From assembly GCF_030317205.1 (NCBI RefSeq), contig NZ_JASZYB010000002.1:176501-240500 (forward strand): DNA of 64,000 nucleotides, read 5' to 3'. This DNA is from Variovorax sp. J2L1-78. Its GTDB lineage: Bacteria > Pseudomonadota > Gammaproteobacteria > Burkholderiales > Burkholderiaceae_C. A program made the translations under genes and the position numbers. Within the stretch, counting starts at the first letter, position 1; every line of letters begins with the position of its first letter. Below the pieces are notes generated by a model. The model saw nothing but the letters and a program-made list of their open reading frames with translations. It was not told the origin of the DNA and searched no databases. Positions 8,652 to 18,314 of the stretch are shown piece after piece.

Positions 8652-9674
8652 ATGGATTCGCACTTTCCCGACCCCGGACGGGCGCTCGCGCTCTACCGCA
8701 CCATGGCGCGCATCCGCGCCTTCGAGAACGCCGCCGAGATCGCGAGCCAGGGCGGCGTCAGCGCGTACGGCCAGCAGGCCACCGGCAGCGTTCGCGTCCG
8801 CGGGCCGCTGCACCTGTCGACCGGGCAGGAGGCCGTGCCCGCCGGCGTGTGCGTGCACCTGAAGCCGGCCGATTACCTCACCTCGACCCATCGCGGCCAT
8901 GGCCATACGCTGGCCAAGGGCGCCGACCTGCGTCGCATGATGGCCGAGCTCTTCGGCAAGGCGACCGGCTTCAACGGCGGCAAGGGCGGCTCGATGCACA
9001 TCGCCGATTTCTCGGTGGGCATGCTGGGCGCGAATGGCGTGGTGGCGGCGGGGCTGCCGATCGCCGTGGGTGCGGCACATGCGCAGAAGCTCCAGAAGAA
9101 GGACGCGATCACCGTGTGCTTCTTCGGCGACGGCGCGATCAACCGCGGGCCCTTTCTTGAATCGCTCAACTGGGCGCAGGTGTATGGCCTGCCGGTGCTC
9201 TTCGTCTGCGAGGACAACCGCTGGAGCGCCACCACCGCCAGCGGCCCGATGACGGCGGGCGACGGCGCGTCGGCCCGCGCCGAGGCGCTCGGCATCGCCG
9301 CGACGCAGGTCGACGGCAACGACGTGTTCGCGGTGCATGCCGCCGCCGCCCGGCTGGTGGACACGGTGCGCAGCGGCAGCGGGCCGCGCCTGCTGCACGC
9401 ACTGACCTACCGGGTGAAGGGCCACGTGTCGGTCGACCCCGCGGCCTACCGCGACCCGGCCGAACTGGCCGCGGCGCTGGACACCGACCCGATCGCCCGG
9501 GCGCGCGCCGCCTGCCTGCGTGCGGGCATCGCAGCAGCGGCCCTCGACGGCACCGATGCCGATGCGCATGCGGAAGTCGAGGCCGCACTGGTGGCTGCCG
9601 CCGAAGCGCCCTGGCCTGATGCCGCCGCCGCCTTCACCGATGTCCAGACCACCGGAGCCGGCCAATGGCACTGA
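8652..9674 (+). CDS. Thiamine-dependent 2-oxoacid/acetoin dehydrogenase E1, alpha subunit
   Basis: A 340-residue E1 alpha subunit. The thiamine diphosphate motif is clear: GDG at 159-161 through to N189 ([10 protein letters not shown]...CEDN), and the HRGHGH stretch at 80-85 is typical. An insertion-like segment at 34-49 ([16 protein letters not shown]) is longer than in most relatives. The ATG at 8652 is preferred over an in-frame GTG at 8637 because CGGAG precedes it. The stop overlaps the beta-subunit start by 10 bases. No E2 or E3 gene is present nearby, so whether it joins a remote complex or works as a stand-alone decarboxylase is open. Confidence 0.88.
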   Translation: MDSHFPDPGRALALYRTMARIRAFENAAEIASQGGVSAYGQQATGSVRVRGPLHLSTGQEAVPAGVCVHLKPADYLTSTHRGHGHTLAKGADLRRMMAELFGKATGFNGGKGGSMHIADFSVGMLGANGVVAAGLPIAVGAAHAQKLQKKDAITVCFFGDGAINRGPFLESLNWAQVYGLPVLFVCEDNRWSATTASGPMTAGDGASARAEALGIAATQVDGNDVFAVHAAAARLVDTVRSGSGPRLLHALTYRVKGHVSVDPAAYRDPAELAAALDTDPIARARAACLRAGIAAAALDGTDADAHAEVEAALVAAAEAPWPDAAAAFTDVQTTGAGQWH

Positions 9675-10639
9675 CAACCGCTCCTGTCGACATGAGCTAC
9701 GCCGAAGCCGCCGCGCTCGCGGTGCAGCGCGAGATGGAAGCCGACCCGAAGGTGGTCGTGATCGGCGAGGACGTCGGCCGCGGCGGCATCTTCGGCCAGT
9801 ACAAGGGCCTGCAGCAGCGCTTCGGCGACCAGCGCGTGATCGACACGCCGATCAGCGAGGCGGCGATCATGGGCGCCGGCGTCGGCATGGCGCTGGCCGG
9901 CCTGCGCCCGGTGGTCGAGATGCGTGTGGTCGACTTCGCGCTGTGCGGCATGGACGAATTGGTCAACCAGGCCGCCAAGAACCGCTTCATGTTCGGCGGC
10001 CAGGGCCGTGTGCCGCTGGTCGCGCGCATGCCGGGCGGCATCTGGGACGCCTCGGCCGCGCAGCATTCGCAGTCGCTCGAAGCCTGGTTCGCGCACATGC
10101 CGGGCCTGGTGGTGGTGTGCCCGTCGACCCCGCAGGACAACCACGCCCTGCTGCGCGCGGCGATGCAGTGCGGCGACCCGGTGGTCTACATCGAGCACAA
10201 GGCGCTGTGGGGCCTGCGCGAACCGGTCGACGAAACGGTCACGATCCCGCTGGGGCAGGCCGCGCGGCTGCGCGAAGGCACCGCACTCACGCTGGTGAGC
10301 TGGGGCAAGCAGGTGCATGCCTGCGCCGAAGCCTGCGCCGCCCTGGCCGACCAGGGCATCGCCATCGACCTGATCGACCTGCGCACGCTGTGGCCGTGGG
10401 ACCGCGAAACGGTGCTCGAATCCTGCGGCCGGACGCAGCGCCTGCTGGTGGTGCACGAGGCGGTGCAGGCGGCCGGCTTCGGCGCCGAGATCGCCGCGAC
10501 GGCGGCCGAGGCCACCGGCTGCCGCATCGCGCGGCTCGGCGCACCGCGCATTCCGGTCGGCTACGCGGCGGTGCTGGAGGCGCAGTCGCGCGTCGGCGCC
10601 GAGGCAATCTCGGCGGCGGCGCGCCGGCTGGTCGACTGA
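9665..10639 (+). CDS. Thiamine-dependent 2-oxoacid/acetoin dehydrogenase E1, beta subunit
   Basis: A 324-residue E1 beta subunit with a transketolase-type pyrimidine-binding domain (residues about 10-180; [11 protein letters not shown], then [16 protein letters not shown]) and a C-terminal transketolase domain (from about 200; [26 protein letters not shown]). It is translationally coupled to the alpha subunit. Together they should decarboxylate a 2-oxo acid or acetoin-like donor on thiamine diphosphate. The following Bug receptor, 80 bases on, may import the substrate. Confidence 0.9.
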   Translation: MALTTAPVDMSYAEAAALAVQREMEADPKVVVIGEDVGRGGIFGQYKGLQQRFGDQRVIDTPISEAAIMGAGVGMALAGLRPVVEMRVVDFALCGMDELVNQAAKNRFMFGGQGRVPLVARMPGGIWDASAAQHSQSLEAWFAHMPGLVVVCPSTPQDNHALLRAAMQCGDPVVYIEHKALWGLREPVDETVTIPLGQAARLREGTALTLVSWGKQVHACAEACAALADQGIAIDLIDLRTLWPWDRETVLESCGRTQRLLVVHEAVQAAGFGAEIAATAAEATGCRIARLGAPRIPVGYAAVLEAQSRVGAEAISAAARRLVD

Positions 10640-10719
10640 CGTTATCGGCATCGCGGCGCGTTTCTGAACGGGGGTTTTACCTGCGACACCGCGCCGGGCT
10701 TCGCCTGTACAACCCCGGG

Positions 10720-11736
10720 ATGAACTTTTCCACCCGTCGCTCCCGCCGCGCCGTCCTTTCCGCTACGGCGGCCGGCGCCCTTCTCCTGCTGTCCGCGCCC
10801 ACCTGGGCACAGGGCGCCTGGCCCAACAAGCCGGTGCGCATCGTCGTGCCCTTCGCGGCCGGCGGCACCACCGACATCCTCGCGCGCGCGATGGCGCCCG
10901 AGCTCTCGAAGGCGCTCGGCCAGCAGTTCATCGTCGACAACCGCGCGGGCGCCGGCGGCAACGTGGGCAGCGACATCGTCGCCAAGGCGCCGAACGACGG
11001 CTACACGCTGCTGATGGGCACCGTGGGCACGCACGGCATCAACCGCGCGCTCTACCCCAAGCTACCCTTCGACCCGATCAAGGATTTCGTGCCGATCACG
11101 CTCGTGGCCGCCGTGCCGAACGTGATGGAGATGAACACCGACAAGGCGAAGGAACTGAACATCCACAACGTCCAGGACTTCATCAAGTACGCCAAGGCCA
11201 ACCCGGGCAAGCTCAACATGGCGTCCAGCGGCAGCGGCACCTCGATCCACCTGGCCGGCGAGCTGTTCAAGAGCATGACGGGCAGCTTCATGACGCACAT
11301 CCCGTACAAGGGCTCGGGCCCGGCCCTGATGGACATGGTCGGCGGCAACGCCGACGTGATGTTCGACAACCTGCCGTCGTCGATGCAGCAGATCAAGGGC
11401 GGCAAGCTCGTGGCGCTGGCCGTGACCAGTTCGAAGCGATCGCCGGCGCTGCCCAATGTGCCGACGGTGGAAGAAGCCGGCGGCCCTCAGCTCAAGGGCT
11501 TCGAGGCCAGCTCATGGTTCGGCCTGCTGGCTCCGGCCGGCACCCCGCCCGAGATCGTCAACCGCATCCAGCAGGAAGTGGCCAAGTCGCTCGGCACGCC
11601 GGCGATGCAGGAAAAGCTCCTGGCCCAGGGCGCCATCCCCAGCGGAAACTCACCCGCCGAGTTCACCAAGCACATCGAGCGCGAGCACGCGAAGTGGGCG
11701 AAGGTGGTGAAGGACTCCGGCGCCAAGGTCGACTGA
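10720..11736 (+). CDS. Bug-family receptor with Tat-like signal peptide
   Basis: A 338-residue TctC-type periplasmic receptor ([29 protein letters not shown]). Unlike the Bug protein at 7523-8500, its leader carries a twin-arginine motif, SRRAVLS at residues 8-14, then a hydrophobic stretch ending in AWA/AQ-type cleavage near residue 30. This suggests export by Tat, or a Sec leader that happens to look like one. The long open frame upstream is the shadow of the E1 genes. It ends 2 bases before the convergent DUF1840 gene. Confidence 0.9.
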   Translation: MNFSTRRSRRAVLSATAAGALLLLSAPTWAQGAWPNKPVRIVVPFAAGGTTDILARAMAPELSKALGQQFIVDNRAGAGGNVGSDIVAKAPNDGYTLLMGTVGTHGINRALYPKLPFDPIKDFVPITLVAAVPNVMEMNTDKAKELNIHNVQDFIKYAKANPGKLNMASSGSGTSIHLAGELFKSMTGSFMTHIPYKGSGPALMDMVGGNADVMFDNLPSSMQQIKGGKLVALAVTSSKRSPALPNVPTVEEAGGPQLKGFEASSWFGLLAPAGTPPEIVNRIQQEVAKSLGTPAMQEKLLAQGAIPSGNSPAEFTKHIEREHAKWAKVVKDSGAKVD

Positions 11737-11738
11737 GG

Positions 11739-12065
11739 TCAGACGCCCCAGACGACGTCCTTGCCTTCGGCGGCGGAGCGCTTGAGCATGTCGATCAGCG
11801 GGGCGGCCCGCTGGTGCAGCGCGACATGCTCGCGCTCGGCAGTTTCTTCATGGTTCTCGGCAGCGAACGCATCGCCGTTGTGGCGGTGCTGTTCGTGCTC
11901 GCGGCCGACCGCGGCTTCGAGGGCCGAAACGGCCGCAGGGATCTGTTCGCTGGTGATGATGCCCTGCGGGCCGGGGGCCTTGCCGATGATGTCCAGCAAC
12001 TGGCGCGCGTTGGGTTCGAGCATCACGACATCGGCGGTGGCCTGCGATTTGAAGCGGTAGAGCAT
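11739..12065 (-). CDS. DUF1840 protein
   Basis: A 108-residue cytoplasmic protein beginning MLYRFKSQATADVVML, characteristic of DUF1840, a small proteobacterial family of unknown function. It is mostly helical, with a charged His/Glu-rich middle (residues about 55-75). It follows cfa by 5 bases on the same strand and so is probably co-transcribed with it. Nothing in the sequence shows an activity. Confidence 0.82.
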   Translation of the reverse strand: MLYRFKSQATADVVMLEPNARQLLDIIGKAPGPQGIITSEQIPAAVSALEAAVGREHEQHRHNGDAFAAENHEETAEREHVALHQRAAPLIDMLKRSAAEGKDVVWGV

Positions 12066-12070
12066 GTTGT

Positions 12071-13336
12071 TTACTTGTAGATGAAGTCTCGGGCGAAAGG
12101 GTACACCGATTGCGCACCGCGCATCGGGCCCTTGGCCACATCGCCGTCCGGTCGCGTCGCCAGCATCTGGTGCAGCGAGATCCACCCGCGCTCGAAACTC
12201 ATCGCCGAACCGGCCAGGTACAGCCGGTAGGCCCGCAGGATGCGCTCGGCGCGCGCGTCGTCGCCGCTGGTGCGACGGAGCACAGCGCGCGCCTCGTCGA
12301 GCTGCGCTTCCAGCGCGTCCGACCAGGCCCACAGCGTGCGCGCATAGTGCGGCCGCAGGTTCTCGGTGTCGACCATCTCCAGCCCGGCGCCGGCCATGTC
12401 GCGCAGCACCTGCGTCACGTGCAGCAGCTCACCGCCAGGGAAGATGTACTTCTCGATGAAGTCGCCCATGCCGGCGCCCAGTTGCTGGTAGTCGAGCCGG
12501 CCGGAGGTGATGCCGTGGTTCATGACCAGGCCGCCGGGCGCCAGCAGCGCGTAGATCTGCCGGAAGTAGGTCGGCATGTTGGCGCGACCGACGTGCTCGA
12601 ACATCCCGACCGACGAGATCTTGTCGAAAGGCTGGGCCGGATCGAGTTCGCGGTAGTCGCGCAGCTCGACACGCACCCGTCCTTGCAAGCCCTTCTCTTC
12701 GATGAGCCGCGTGACGTGCGCATGCTGGTTCTTCGACAGCGTGATGCCGGTGGCGTCCACCCCGTAGTGCTCGGCCGCCCACAGCAACAGCCCGCCCCAG
12801 CCGGAGCCGATGTCGAGGAAGCGCTCGCCGGGCTGGAGCATGAGCTTGCGGCAGATGTGGTCGAGCTTGGCTTCCTGGGCCTGCGCGAGGGTGAGATCGC
12901 TGGTGCGGTAGTACGCGCACGAGTAGACCCGTCGCGCATCGAGCCAGAGCGCGTAGAAATCATCGGAGACGTCGTAATGGAACTCGATCTGCGCGGCGTC
13001 CTTGCCCAGCGTGTGCGAGCCGCGGGACTTGGCCCGCCGCATCATGCGCGACCACCAGCCGGTGTCCGTCTCGACCGGGTTGCCGGGCAGAAGGCCGGCT
13101 GCGGCATCGGTCAGGTCGCGCATGGCACCTTCGATCTGCACCCGTCCCTCGACATAGGCCTCGCCGATCGCCCCGACCTGTCGCGCGGCCAGCTTGGCGA
13201 GCGAGGTCCAGTCGGTGAAGGCCAGCGTCACCCGCGAGCCGGGCTGCGACACGGTCCTGCCGTCAGGCAGCTGGAGCGCGATGGGAACCGGCAGCGACGC
13301 CAGTTGGGATTCGATTTTGGGTATCAGGCTGGCCAT
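12071..13336 (-). CDS. cfa: Cyclopropane-fatty-acyl-phospholipid synthase
   Basis: A 421-residue SAM-dependent methyltransferase that converts unsaturated acyl chains of membrane phospholipids to cyclopropane rings, usually on entry to stationary phase or under acid stress. SAM motif I is [10 protein letters not shown] at 173-182; the family segments [16 protein letters not shown] (118-133) and YSCAYY (138-143) are present. The start at 13336 (MASLIPK) was preferred to the upstream ATG at 13372, which would run further into the promoter of the divergent aromatic operon. DUF1840 follows at once. Confidence 0.93.
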   Translation of the reverse strand: MASLIPKIESQLASLPVPIALQLPDGRTVSQPGSRVTLAFTDWTSLAKLAARQVGAIGEAYVEGRVQIEGAMRDLTDAAAGLLPGNPVETDTGWWSRMMRRAKSRGSHTLGKDAAQIEFHYDVSDDFYALWLDARRVYSCAYYRTSDLTLAQAQEAKLDHICRKLMLQPGERFLDIGSGWGGLLLWAAEHYGVDATGITLSKNQHAHVTRLIEEKGLQGRVRVELRDYRELDPAQPFDKISSVGMFEHVGRANMPTYFRQIYALLAPGGLVMNHGITSGRLDYQQLGAGMGDFIEKYIFPGGELLHVTQVLRDMAGAGLEMVDTENLRPHYARTLWAWSDALEAQLDEARAVLRRTSGDDARAERILRAYRLYLAGSAMSFERGWISLHQMLATRPDGDVAKGPMRGAQSVYPFARDFIYK

Positions 13337-13400
13337 GTCGATGATTTTTCCCAGCACCGCGACGCCCGTCAACCGACCGGTCCGGATGACCCTGTCCCCA

Positions 13401-13428
13401 TTGACACCAGAATGTTTATGTCTAAACT
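13401..13428 (+). promoter_or_regulatory. Promoter with embedded operator for the aromatic CoA operon
   Basis: TTGACA at 13401-13406, 16 bases, then TAAACT at 13423-13428. An inverted repeat GTTTA-TGTC-TAAAC (13414-13427) covers the spacer end and the -10 box, a good position for repression by the MarR protein encoded two genes on. The predicted start of transcription falls within about three bases of the ATG at 13437, and no ribosome site is visible, so the message may be leaderless. Confidence 0.5.
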
Positions 13429-13436
13429 ATTTATTC

Positions 13437-15788
13437 ATGAATATCCTCGCACCCGGACTCCAGCGCATCCTCTGCATCGGCGGCGGCCCCGCGGGGCTGT
13501 ATTTCGCCCTGCTGATGAAGGCGCGGCACCCCCAGCTCGAGATCACCGTGGTCGAGCGCAATCGCCCGTTCGACACCTTCGGCTGGGGCGTGGTGCTGAG
13601 CGACCAGACGCTGGCCAACCTCCAGGTGGCCGAGGCCGGCACGGCCCGGATGATCGGCGAGTCCTTCCACCATTGGGACGACATCCAGGTCTTCTTCAAG
13701 GGTGGGCAGGTGCGCTCCGGCGGCCACGGCTTCTGCGGCATCGGCCGCAAGCGCCTGCTGAACATCCTGCAGGAGCGCTGCCTCGAACTGGGCGTGAACC
13801 TGGTCTTCGAAACCGACGCCACCGACGACCAGGCCCTGGCCGCGCAGTACCAGGCCGACCTGGTGATCGCCAGCGACGGCCTCAACAGCCGCATCCGCAC
13901 GCGCTACGCCGAGGTCTACCAGCCCGACATCGACCTGCGCAAATGCCGCTTCGTCTGGCTCGGCACGCACCAGACCTTCGACGCCTTCACCTTCGCCTTC
14001 GAACAGACCGAGCACGGCTGGTTCCAGGCCCACGCCTACCAGTTCGACGACACGACCTCGACCTTCATCATCGAGACGCCGGAAGAAGTCTGGAAGGCGC
14101 ACGGCCTCGACCAGATGGAGCAACCCGAGGCCATCGCCTTCTGCGAGAAGCTGTTCGCCAGGTACCTGGGGGGCCATTCGCTCATCAGCAATGCGTCGCA
14201 CCTGCGCGGCTCGGCCAACTGGATCCGCTTCCCGCGCGTGATCTGCAAGCACTGGACGCACCGCGTCGACATCGAAGGCAAAACGGTGCCGGTCGTGCTG
14301 ATGGGCGACGCGGCGCACACGGCCCACTTCTCGATCGGCTCCGGCACCAAGCTCGCCCTGGAAGATGCGATCGACCTGGCCGACGAGTTCGGTCACGGCG
14401 GCAGCATCGACGAAGTGCTGACCGGCTACGAGGCACGCCGCAGCGTCGAGGTGCTGAAGATCCAGAACGCCGCACGCAATTCGACCGAGTGGTTCGAGAA
14501 CGTCTCGCGCTACACCGGCATGCAGATCGAGCAGTTCGCCTATTCGATGCTCACGCGGAGTCAGCGCATCAGCCACGAGAACCTGCGGCTGCGCGACGCG
14601 AAATGGCTGGGCGGCTACGAGAAGTGGCTGGCCGGCGGCCGGCAGATCCCGCCGATGCTCACACCGTTCAAGGTCCGCGGTCTCGAACTGAAGAACCGCA
14701 TCGTCGTCTCGCCGATGGCGACCTACAGCGCGGTCGACGGCGTGCCGCAGGACTTTCACCTGGTGCACCTGGGCGCACGCGCCCTGGGGGGTGCGGCGCT
14801 GGTCTTCGTCGAGATGACCAGCCCGACGCCCGAAGGCCGCATCACGCCGGGCTGCCCTGGCCTCTACAGCGACGAACAGGCAAGCGCCTTCAAGCGCATC
14901 GTCGACTTCGTGCACGCGCAGAGCAGCGCGAAGATCGGCATGCAGCTGGGCCACAGCGGCCCCAAGGGCTCGACGCAGGTCGGCTGGGAAGGCACCGACG
15001 AACCGCTGCCTGCCGGCAACTGGCCATTGATGGCCGCGAGCGCCCTGGCCTATGGCGAGCAGAACCAGACGCCGACCGCGATGACGCGCGCCGACATGGA
15101 CCGGCTGCGCGACCAGTTCGTGGCGTCGACCCAGCGCGCGGCCGAGGCCGGCTTCGACTGGCTCGAGCTGCACTGCGCGCACGGCTACGTGCTCGCGTCC
15201 TTCCTCAGCGCGCTCACCAACCAGCGCACCGACGAATACGGCGGCGACATCGCGAACCGCGCGCGCTACCCGCTCGAAGTGTTCGCGGCCATGCGGGCCG
15301 CCTGGCCGGCGGAACGCCCGATGAGCGTGCGCATCTCGGCACACGACTGGGCCCCCGGTGGCAACACCGACGACGATGCGGTCGCGATCGCGCGCCTGTT
15401 CAAAGATGCGGGTTGCGACTTCATCGACGTGTCGTCCGGCCAGACCACCCGCGCCGCGAAGCCGGTCTACGGCCGCATGTACCAGACGCCCTTTGCCGAC
15501 CGCATCCGCAACGAGGTCGGTATCGCGACCATCGCCGTCGGCGCCATCACCGACGCCGACCAGGCCAACAGCATCATCGCGGCCGGCCGCGCCGACCTGT
15601 GCGCTGTCGCGCGCCCGCACCTGGCCGACCCGGCCTGGACGCTGCACGAAGCCGCCAAGCTGCAGAGCCGCTACGTCGACTGGCCCAAGCAATACACGGC
15701 AGGCCGCGACCAGATGTACCGCGAGATCGCCAAGCAGCAGGCGATGGCGGCGGTGCCGGTGAACGTCGCGAGCGAAGAGGAGCGCTGA
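13437..15788 (+). CDS. Flavin monooxygenase-OYE reductase fusion, probable 2-aminobenzoyl-CoA monooxygenase/reductase
   Basis: A 783-residue two-domain flavoenzyme. Residues 8-380 form a class A FAD monooxygenase ([12 protein letters not shown] at 13-24; GDAAH at 290-294). Residues about 407-765 form an Old Yellow Enzyme barrel ([21 protein letters not shown] at 579-589, RTDEYGGD). This exact fusion is known for 2-aminobenzoyl-CoA monooxygenase/reductase of aerobic anthranilate degradation, where the ring is hydroxylated and then reduced. Databases often label it 'bifunctional salicylyl-CoA 5-hydroxylase/oxidoreductase'; salicylyl-CoA hydroxylase proper lacks the second domain. The downstream CoA ligase, hydratase, dehydrogenase and Rid protein fit the aminobenzoate route. 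The substrate remains inferred. Confidence 0.85.
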   Translation: MNILAPGLQRILCIGGGPAGLYFALLMKARHPQLEITVVERNRPFDTFGWGVVLSDQTLANLQVAEAGTARMIGESFHHWDDIQVFFKGGQVRSGGHGFCGIGRKRLLNILQERCLELGVNLVFETDATDDQALAAQYQADLVIASDGLNSRIRTRYAEVYQPDIDLRKCRFVWLGTHQTFDAFTFAFEQTEHGWFQAHAYQFDDTTSTFIIETPEEVWKAHGLDQMEQPEAIAFCEKLFARYLGGHSLISNASHLRGSANWIRFPRVICKHWTHRVDIEGKTVPVVLMGDAAHTAHFSIGSGTKLALEDAIDLADEFGHGGSIDEVLTGYEARRSVEVLKIQNAARNSTEWFENVSRYTGMQIEQFAYSMLTRSQRISHENLRLRDAKWLGGYEKWLAGGRQIPPMLTPFKVRGLELKNRIVVSPMATYSAVDGVPQDFHLVHLGARALGGAALVFVEMTSPTPEGRITPGCPGLYSDEQASAFKRIVDFVHAQSSAKIGMQLGHSGPKGSTQVGWEGTDEPLPAGNWPLMAASALAYGEQNQTPTAMTRADMDRLRDQFVASTQRAAEAGFDWLELHCAHGYVLASFLSALTNQRTDEYGGDIANRARYPLEVFAAMRAAWPAERPMSVRISAHDWAPGGNTDDDAVAIARLFKDAGCDFIDVSSGQTTRAAKPVYGRMYQTPFADRIRNEVGIATIAVGAITDADQANSIIAAGRADLCAVARPHLADPAWTLHEAAKLQSRYVDWPKQYTAGRDQMYREIAKQQAMAAVPVNVASEEER

Positions 15789-16271
15789 ATGGACCTCGAA
15801 GCCCGCGCCCACAGCGAACACCCCGACGAGTTGCGGCTGTGGCTGCGCCTGCTCACCTGCACGCAGCTCATCGAGAAGGCAGTGCGCAACGGCCTGCGCG
15901 AGCAGTTCGCGACCACGCTGCCGCGCTTCGACCTGATGGCGCAGCTCGAGCGCTCGCCCGAAGGCCTGAAGATGAACGAGCTGTCGCGCCGCATGATGGT
16001 GACCGGCGGCAACGTCACCGGCATCACCGACCAGCTGGTGGCCGAAGAACTGGTCGAGCGTGTCAATGTCGAGGGCGACCGGCGTGCCTGGCGCGTTCGC
16101 CTCACCGTGCGCGGCCGCAAGCTCTTCCATGAGATGGCACAGCAGCACGAGGCCTGGATCGTCGAGGCCTTTGCCGGCCTCAACGCCAAGGAGATCTCGC
16201 AACTTCACAAGCTGCTCGGCAAGGTCAAGCAGCACACCACCCCCTTCACGACAACGACGGAGACGGCATGA
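15789..16271 (+). CDS. MarR-family regulator of the aromatic CoA operon
   Basis: A 160-residue MarR-type winged-helix protein (DNA-binding helices at about residues 75-105, [20 protein letters not shown], wing at 115-125). It starts at the base after the stop of the monooxygenase gene and overlaps the hydratase start by 4 bases (ATGA), so it is inside the operon it most likely controls. MarR proteins in related CoA-thioester pathways respond to the aryl-CoA intermediate; that would fit the palindrome at 13414-13427. Confidence 0.88.
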   Translation: MDLEARAHSEHPDELRLWLRLLTCTQLIEKAVRNGLREQFATTLPRFDLMAQLERSPEGLKMNELSRRMMVTGGNVTGITDQLVAEELVERVNVEGDRRAWRVRLTVRGRKLFHEMAQQHEAWIVEAFAGLNAKEISQLHKLLGKVKQHTTPFTTTTETA

Positions 16272-17122
16272 AGCACTACATCGGCGCGAGCAACCCCATG
16301 CACGCGCAATTCGAGGCGAAGGCCGGCTACACGGCCACGCACTTCCAGTGGTCCTACGAAGACGGCGTGGGCACCATCACGCTCAACCGGCCCGAGCGCA
16401 AGAACCCGCTGACCTTCCAGTCCTACGCCGAACTGCGCGACCTGTTCCGCGCGCTGCATTTCGCCACGGACGTGAAGGCGGTGGTCGTCACCGGCGCCGG
16501 GGGCAACTTCTGCTCGGGCGGCGACGTGCACGAGATCATCGGCCCGCTCACGAAGATGAGCATGCCGGAGATGCTGGAGTTCACCCGCATGACGGGCGAC
16601 CTGGTGAAGGCGATCCGCCAGTGCCCGCAGCCGATCATCGGCGCGATCGACGGCATCTGCGCCGGCGCCGGCGCGATGATCGCGCTGGCCTGCGACATCC
16701 GCTACGGCACCCCGGCCGCGCGCACCGCCTTCCTGTTCACGCGCGTCGGCCTGGCCGGTGCAGACATGGGTGCCTGCGCCCTGCTGCCGCGCATGATCGG
16801 CCAGGGCCGCGCATCGGAACTGCTGTTCAGCGGCCGTTCGATGACGGCGGACGAAGGCCTCGCGTGGGGCTTCTTCAACGCGCTGCATCCGAGCGATGCG
16901 GTGCTCGGTGCGGCGACGCTGATGGCACGCGAGCTCGCGGCCGGCCCGACCTTCGCCCATGGCATGACGAAGACGATGCTGTCGCAGGAATGGTCGATGA
17001 CCATCGAGCAGGCGATCGAATCGGAAGCCCAGGCACAAGCCATCTGCATGCAGACCGCGGACTTCACGCGCGCCTACGAGGCCTTCGCGGCCAAGCAGAA
17101 GCCGGTCTTCGGCGGAGACTGA
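16268..17122 (+). CDS. Enoyl-CoA hydratase/isomerase family protein
   Basis: A 284-residue crotonase-fold enzyme. The oxyanion-hole segment is [14 protein letters not shown] (74-87) and the second conserved segment is [17 protein letters not shown] (about 122-138). It should act on a cyclic or ring-opened enoyl-CoA formed after the ring is dearomatised; crotonases can hydrate, isomerise or hydrolyse, and the sequence does not decide which. It is translationally coupled to marR and followed after one base by the acyl-CoA dehydrogenase gene. Confidence 0.9.
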   Translation: MKHYIGASNPMHAQFEAKAGYTATHFQWSYEDGVGTITLNRPERKNPLTFQSYAELRDLFRALHFATDVKAVVVTGAGGNFCSGGDVHEIIGPLTKMSMPEMLEFTRMTGDLVKAIRQCPQPIIGAIDGICAGAGAMIALACDIRYGTPAARTAFLFTRVGLAGADMGACALLPRMIGQGRASELLFSGRSMTADEGLAWGFFNALHPSDAVLGAATLMARELAAGPTFAHGMTKTMLSQEWSMTIEQAIESEAQAQAICMQTADFTRAYEAFAAKQKPVFGGD

Positions 17123-17123
17123 C

Positions 17124-18311
17124 ATGTCTGCCTCCAAGGTCGATCCCTCGACGGCGCATCTCGCGCTCCCCTTCTTTGACGACGCGCACCGCGAACTCGC
17201 GCGCGGCCTGCTGCCGTGGGCCGCGGCGCAGGACGTGGACGAGCGCGATGACCGCGCCGCCTGCCGCGATTGGGTCAAGCGCCTGGGTGACGGCGGCTGG
17301 CTGCGCTACTGCGTGCCCGCCGCGTTCGGCGGTGCGCTCGACAAGCTCGACTCGCGCGCACTCGTGCTGCTGCGCGAGACGCTCGCCTTCCATTCGCCGC
17401 TGGCCGACTTCGCCTTCGCGATGCAGGGCCTGGGCAGCGGTGCGATCACGCTGGCCGGCAGTGCATCGCAGCAGGCCGAGTACCTGCGTGCCGTGGCGCG
17501 CGGCGACAAGATCGCAGCCTTCGCGTTGAGCGAACCGGAGGCCGGTTCCGACGTCGGCGCGATGGCGATGCAAGCCATCGACACCGGCGCCGCCTGGCGG
17601 CTCGACGGCGCGAAGACCTGGATCAGCAACGGCGGCATCGCCGATTTCTACTGCGTGTTCGCGAAGACTGACCCGACCGGCGGCACGCGCGGCATCACGG
17701 CCTTCATCGTCGATGCGGATGCGAAGGGCCTCGACACCCGCGAGCATATCCAGGTGATGGCACCGCATCCGCTCGCGACGCTGCGCTTTGGTGCCTGCGA
17801 AGTGCCGCACGGTGCACAGCTTGGCGAACGCAACGGCGGCTTCAAACTCGCGATGCGCACGCTCGACATCTTCCGCGCATCGGTGGCCGCTGCGGCGCTC
17901 GGCATGGCACGTCGTGCATTGAGCGAAGCCATCGCGCATGCGAAGTCGCGCCGCATGTTCGGGCAGACGCTGGCCGACTTCCAGCTCACGCAGGCCAAGC
18001 TCGGCGACATGGCCGCGCTCATCGACAGCGCCGCCCTGCTCACCTACCGCGCGGCGTGGATGCGCGACGAGGGCGAGCGCACCGGCCGGCCCTTTGGCGA
18101 CTACACCGCAGCCGCCGCGATGGCCAAGATGTGCGCCACTGAAAACGCACAGCGCGTGATCGACATGGCGGTGCAGATGCACGGTGGCAGCGGCGTGCAA
18201 GTGGGCACGAAAGTTGAGAGTCTCTACCGCGACATCCGCGCGCTTCGCATCTACGAAGGCGCGACGGAAGTCCAGCAATTGATCATCGGCAAATCCGTCC
18301 TGCGGGAGTAG
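17124..18311 (+). CDS. Acyl-CoA dehydrogenase
   Basis: A 395-residue FAD enzyme of the acyl-CoA dehydrogenase family. FAD and substrate segments are [16 protein letters not shown] (about 132-147) and TWISNGG; the C-terminal domain ends with [19 protein letters not shown], and the [10 protein letters not shown] stretch lies before it. In this operon it would oxidise the cyclohexene- or cyclohexanecarboxyl-CoA-like intermediate. It sits 1 base after the hydratase stop and 3 bases before the ligase start. Confidence 0.93.
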   Translation: MSASKVDPSTAHLALPFFDDAHRELARGLLPWAAAQDVDERDDRAACRDWVKRLGDGGWLRYCVPAAFGGALDKLDSRALVLLRETLAFHSPLADFAFAMQGLGSGAITLAGSASQQAEYLRAVARGDKIAAFALSEPEAGSDVGAMAMQAIDTGAAWRLDGAKTWISNGGIADFYCVFAKTDPTGGTRGITAFIVDADAKGLDTREHIQVMAPHPLATLRFGACEVPHGAQLGERNGGFKLAMRTLDIFRASVAAAALGMARRALSEAIAHAKSRRMFGQTLADFQLTQAKLGDMAALIDSAALLTYRAAWMRDEGERTGRPFGDYTAAAAMAKMCATENAQRVIDMAVQMHGGSGVQVGTKVESLYRDIRALRIYEGATEVQQLIIGKSVLRE

Positions 18312-18314
18312 ACC

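Noticed and set aside
13437..15788. Salicylyl-CoA 5-hydroxylase as the specific function
   Set aside because: The OYE half and the Rid gene fit the aminobenzoyl-CoA enzyme better; kept only as the alternative name.
12110..16132. 1340-codon open frame on the plus strand and 934-codon one on the minus strand (13431-16235) over the aromatic operon
   Set aside because: They are shadows of genuine genes in GC-rich DNA: composition is Arg/Ala/Gly/His-rich and no domain is recognisable, while the overlapping genes are clear.
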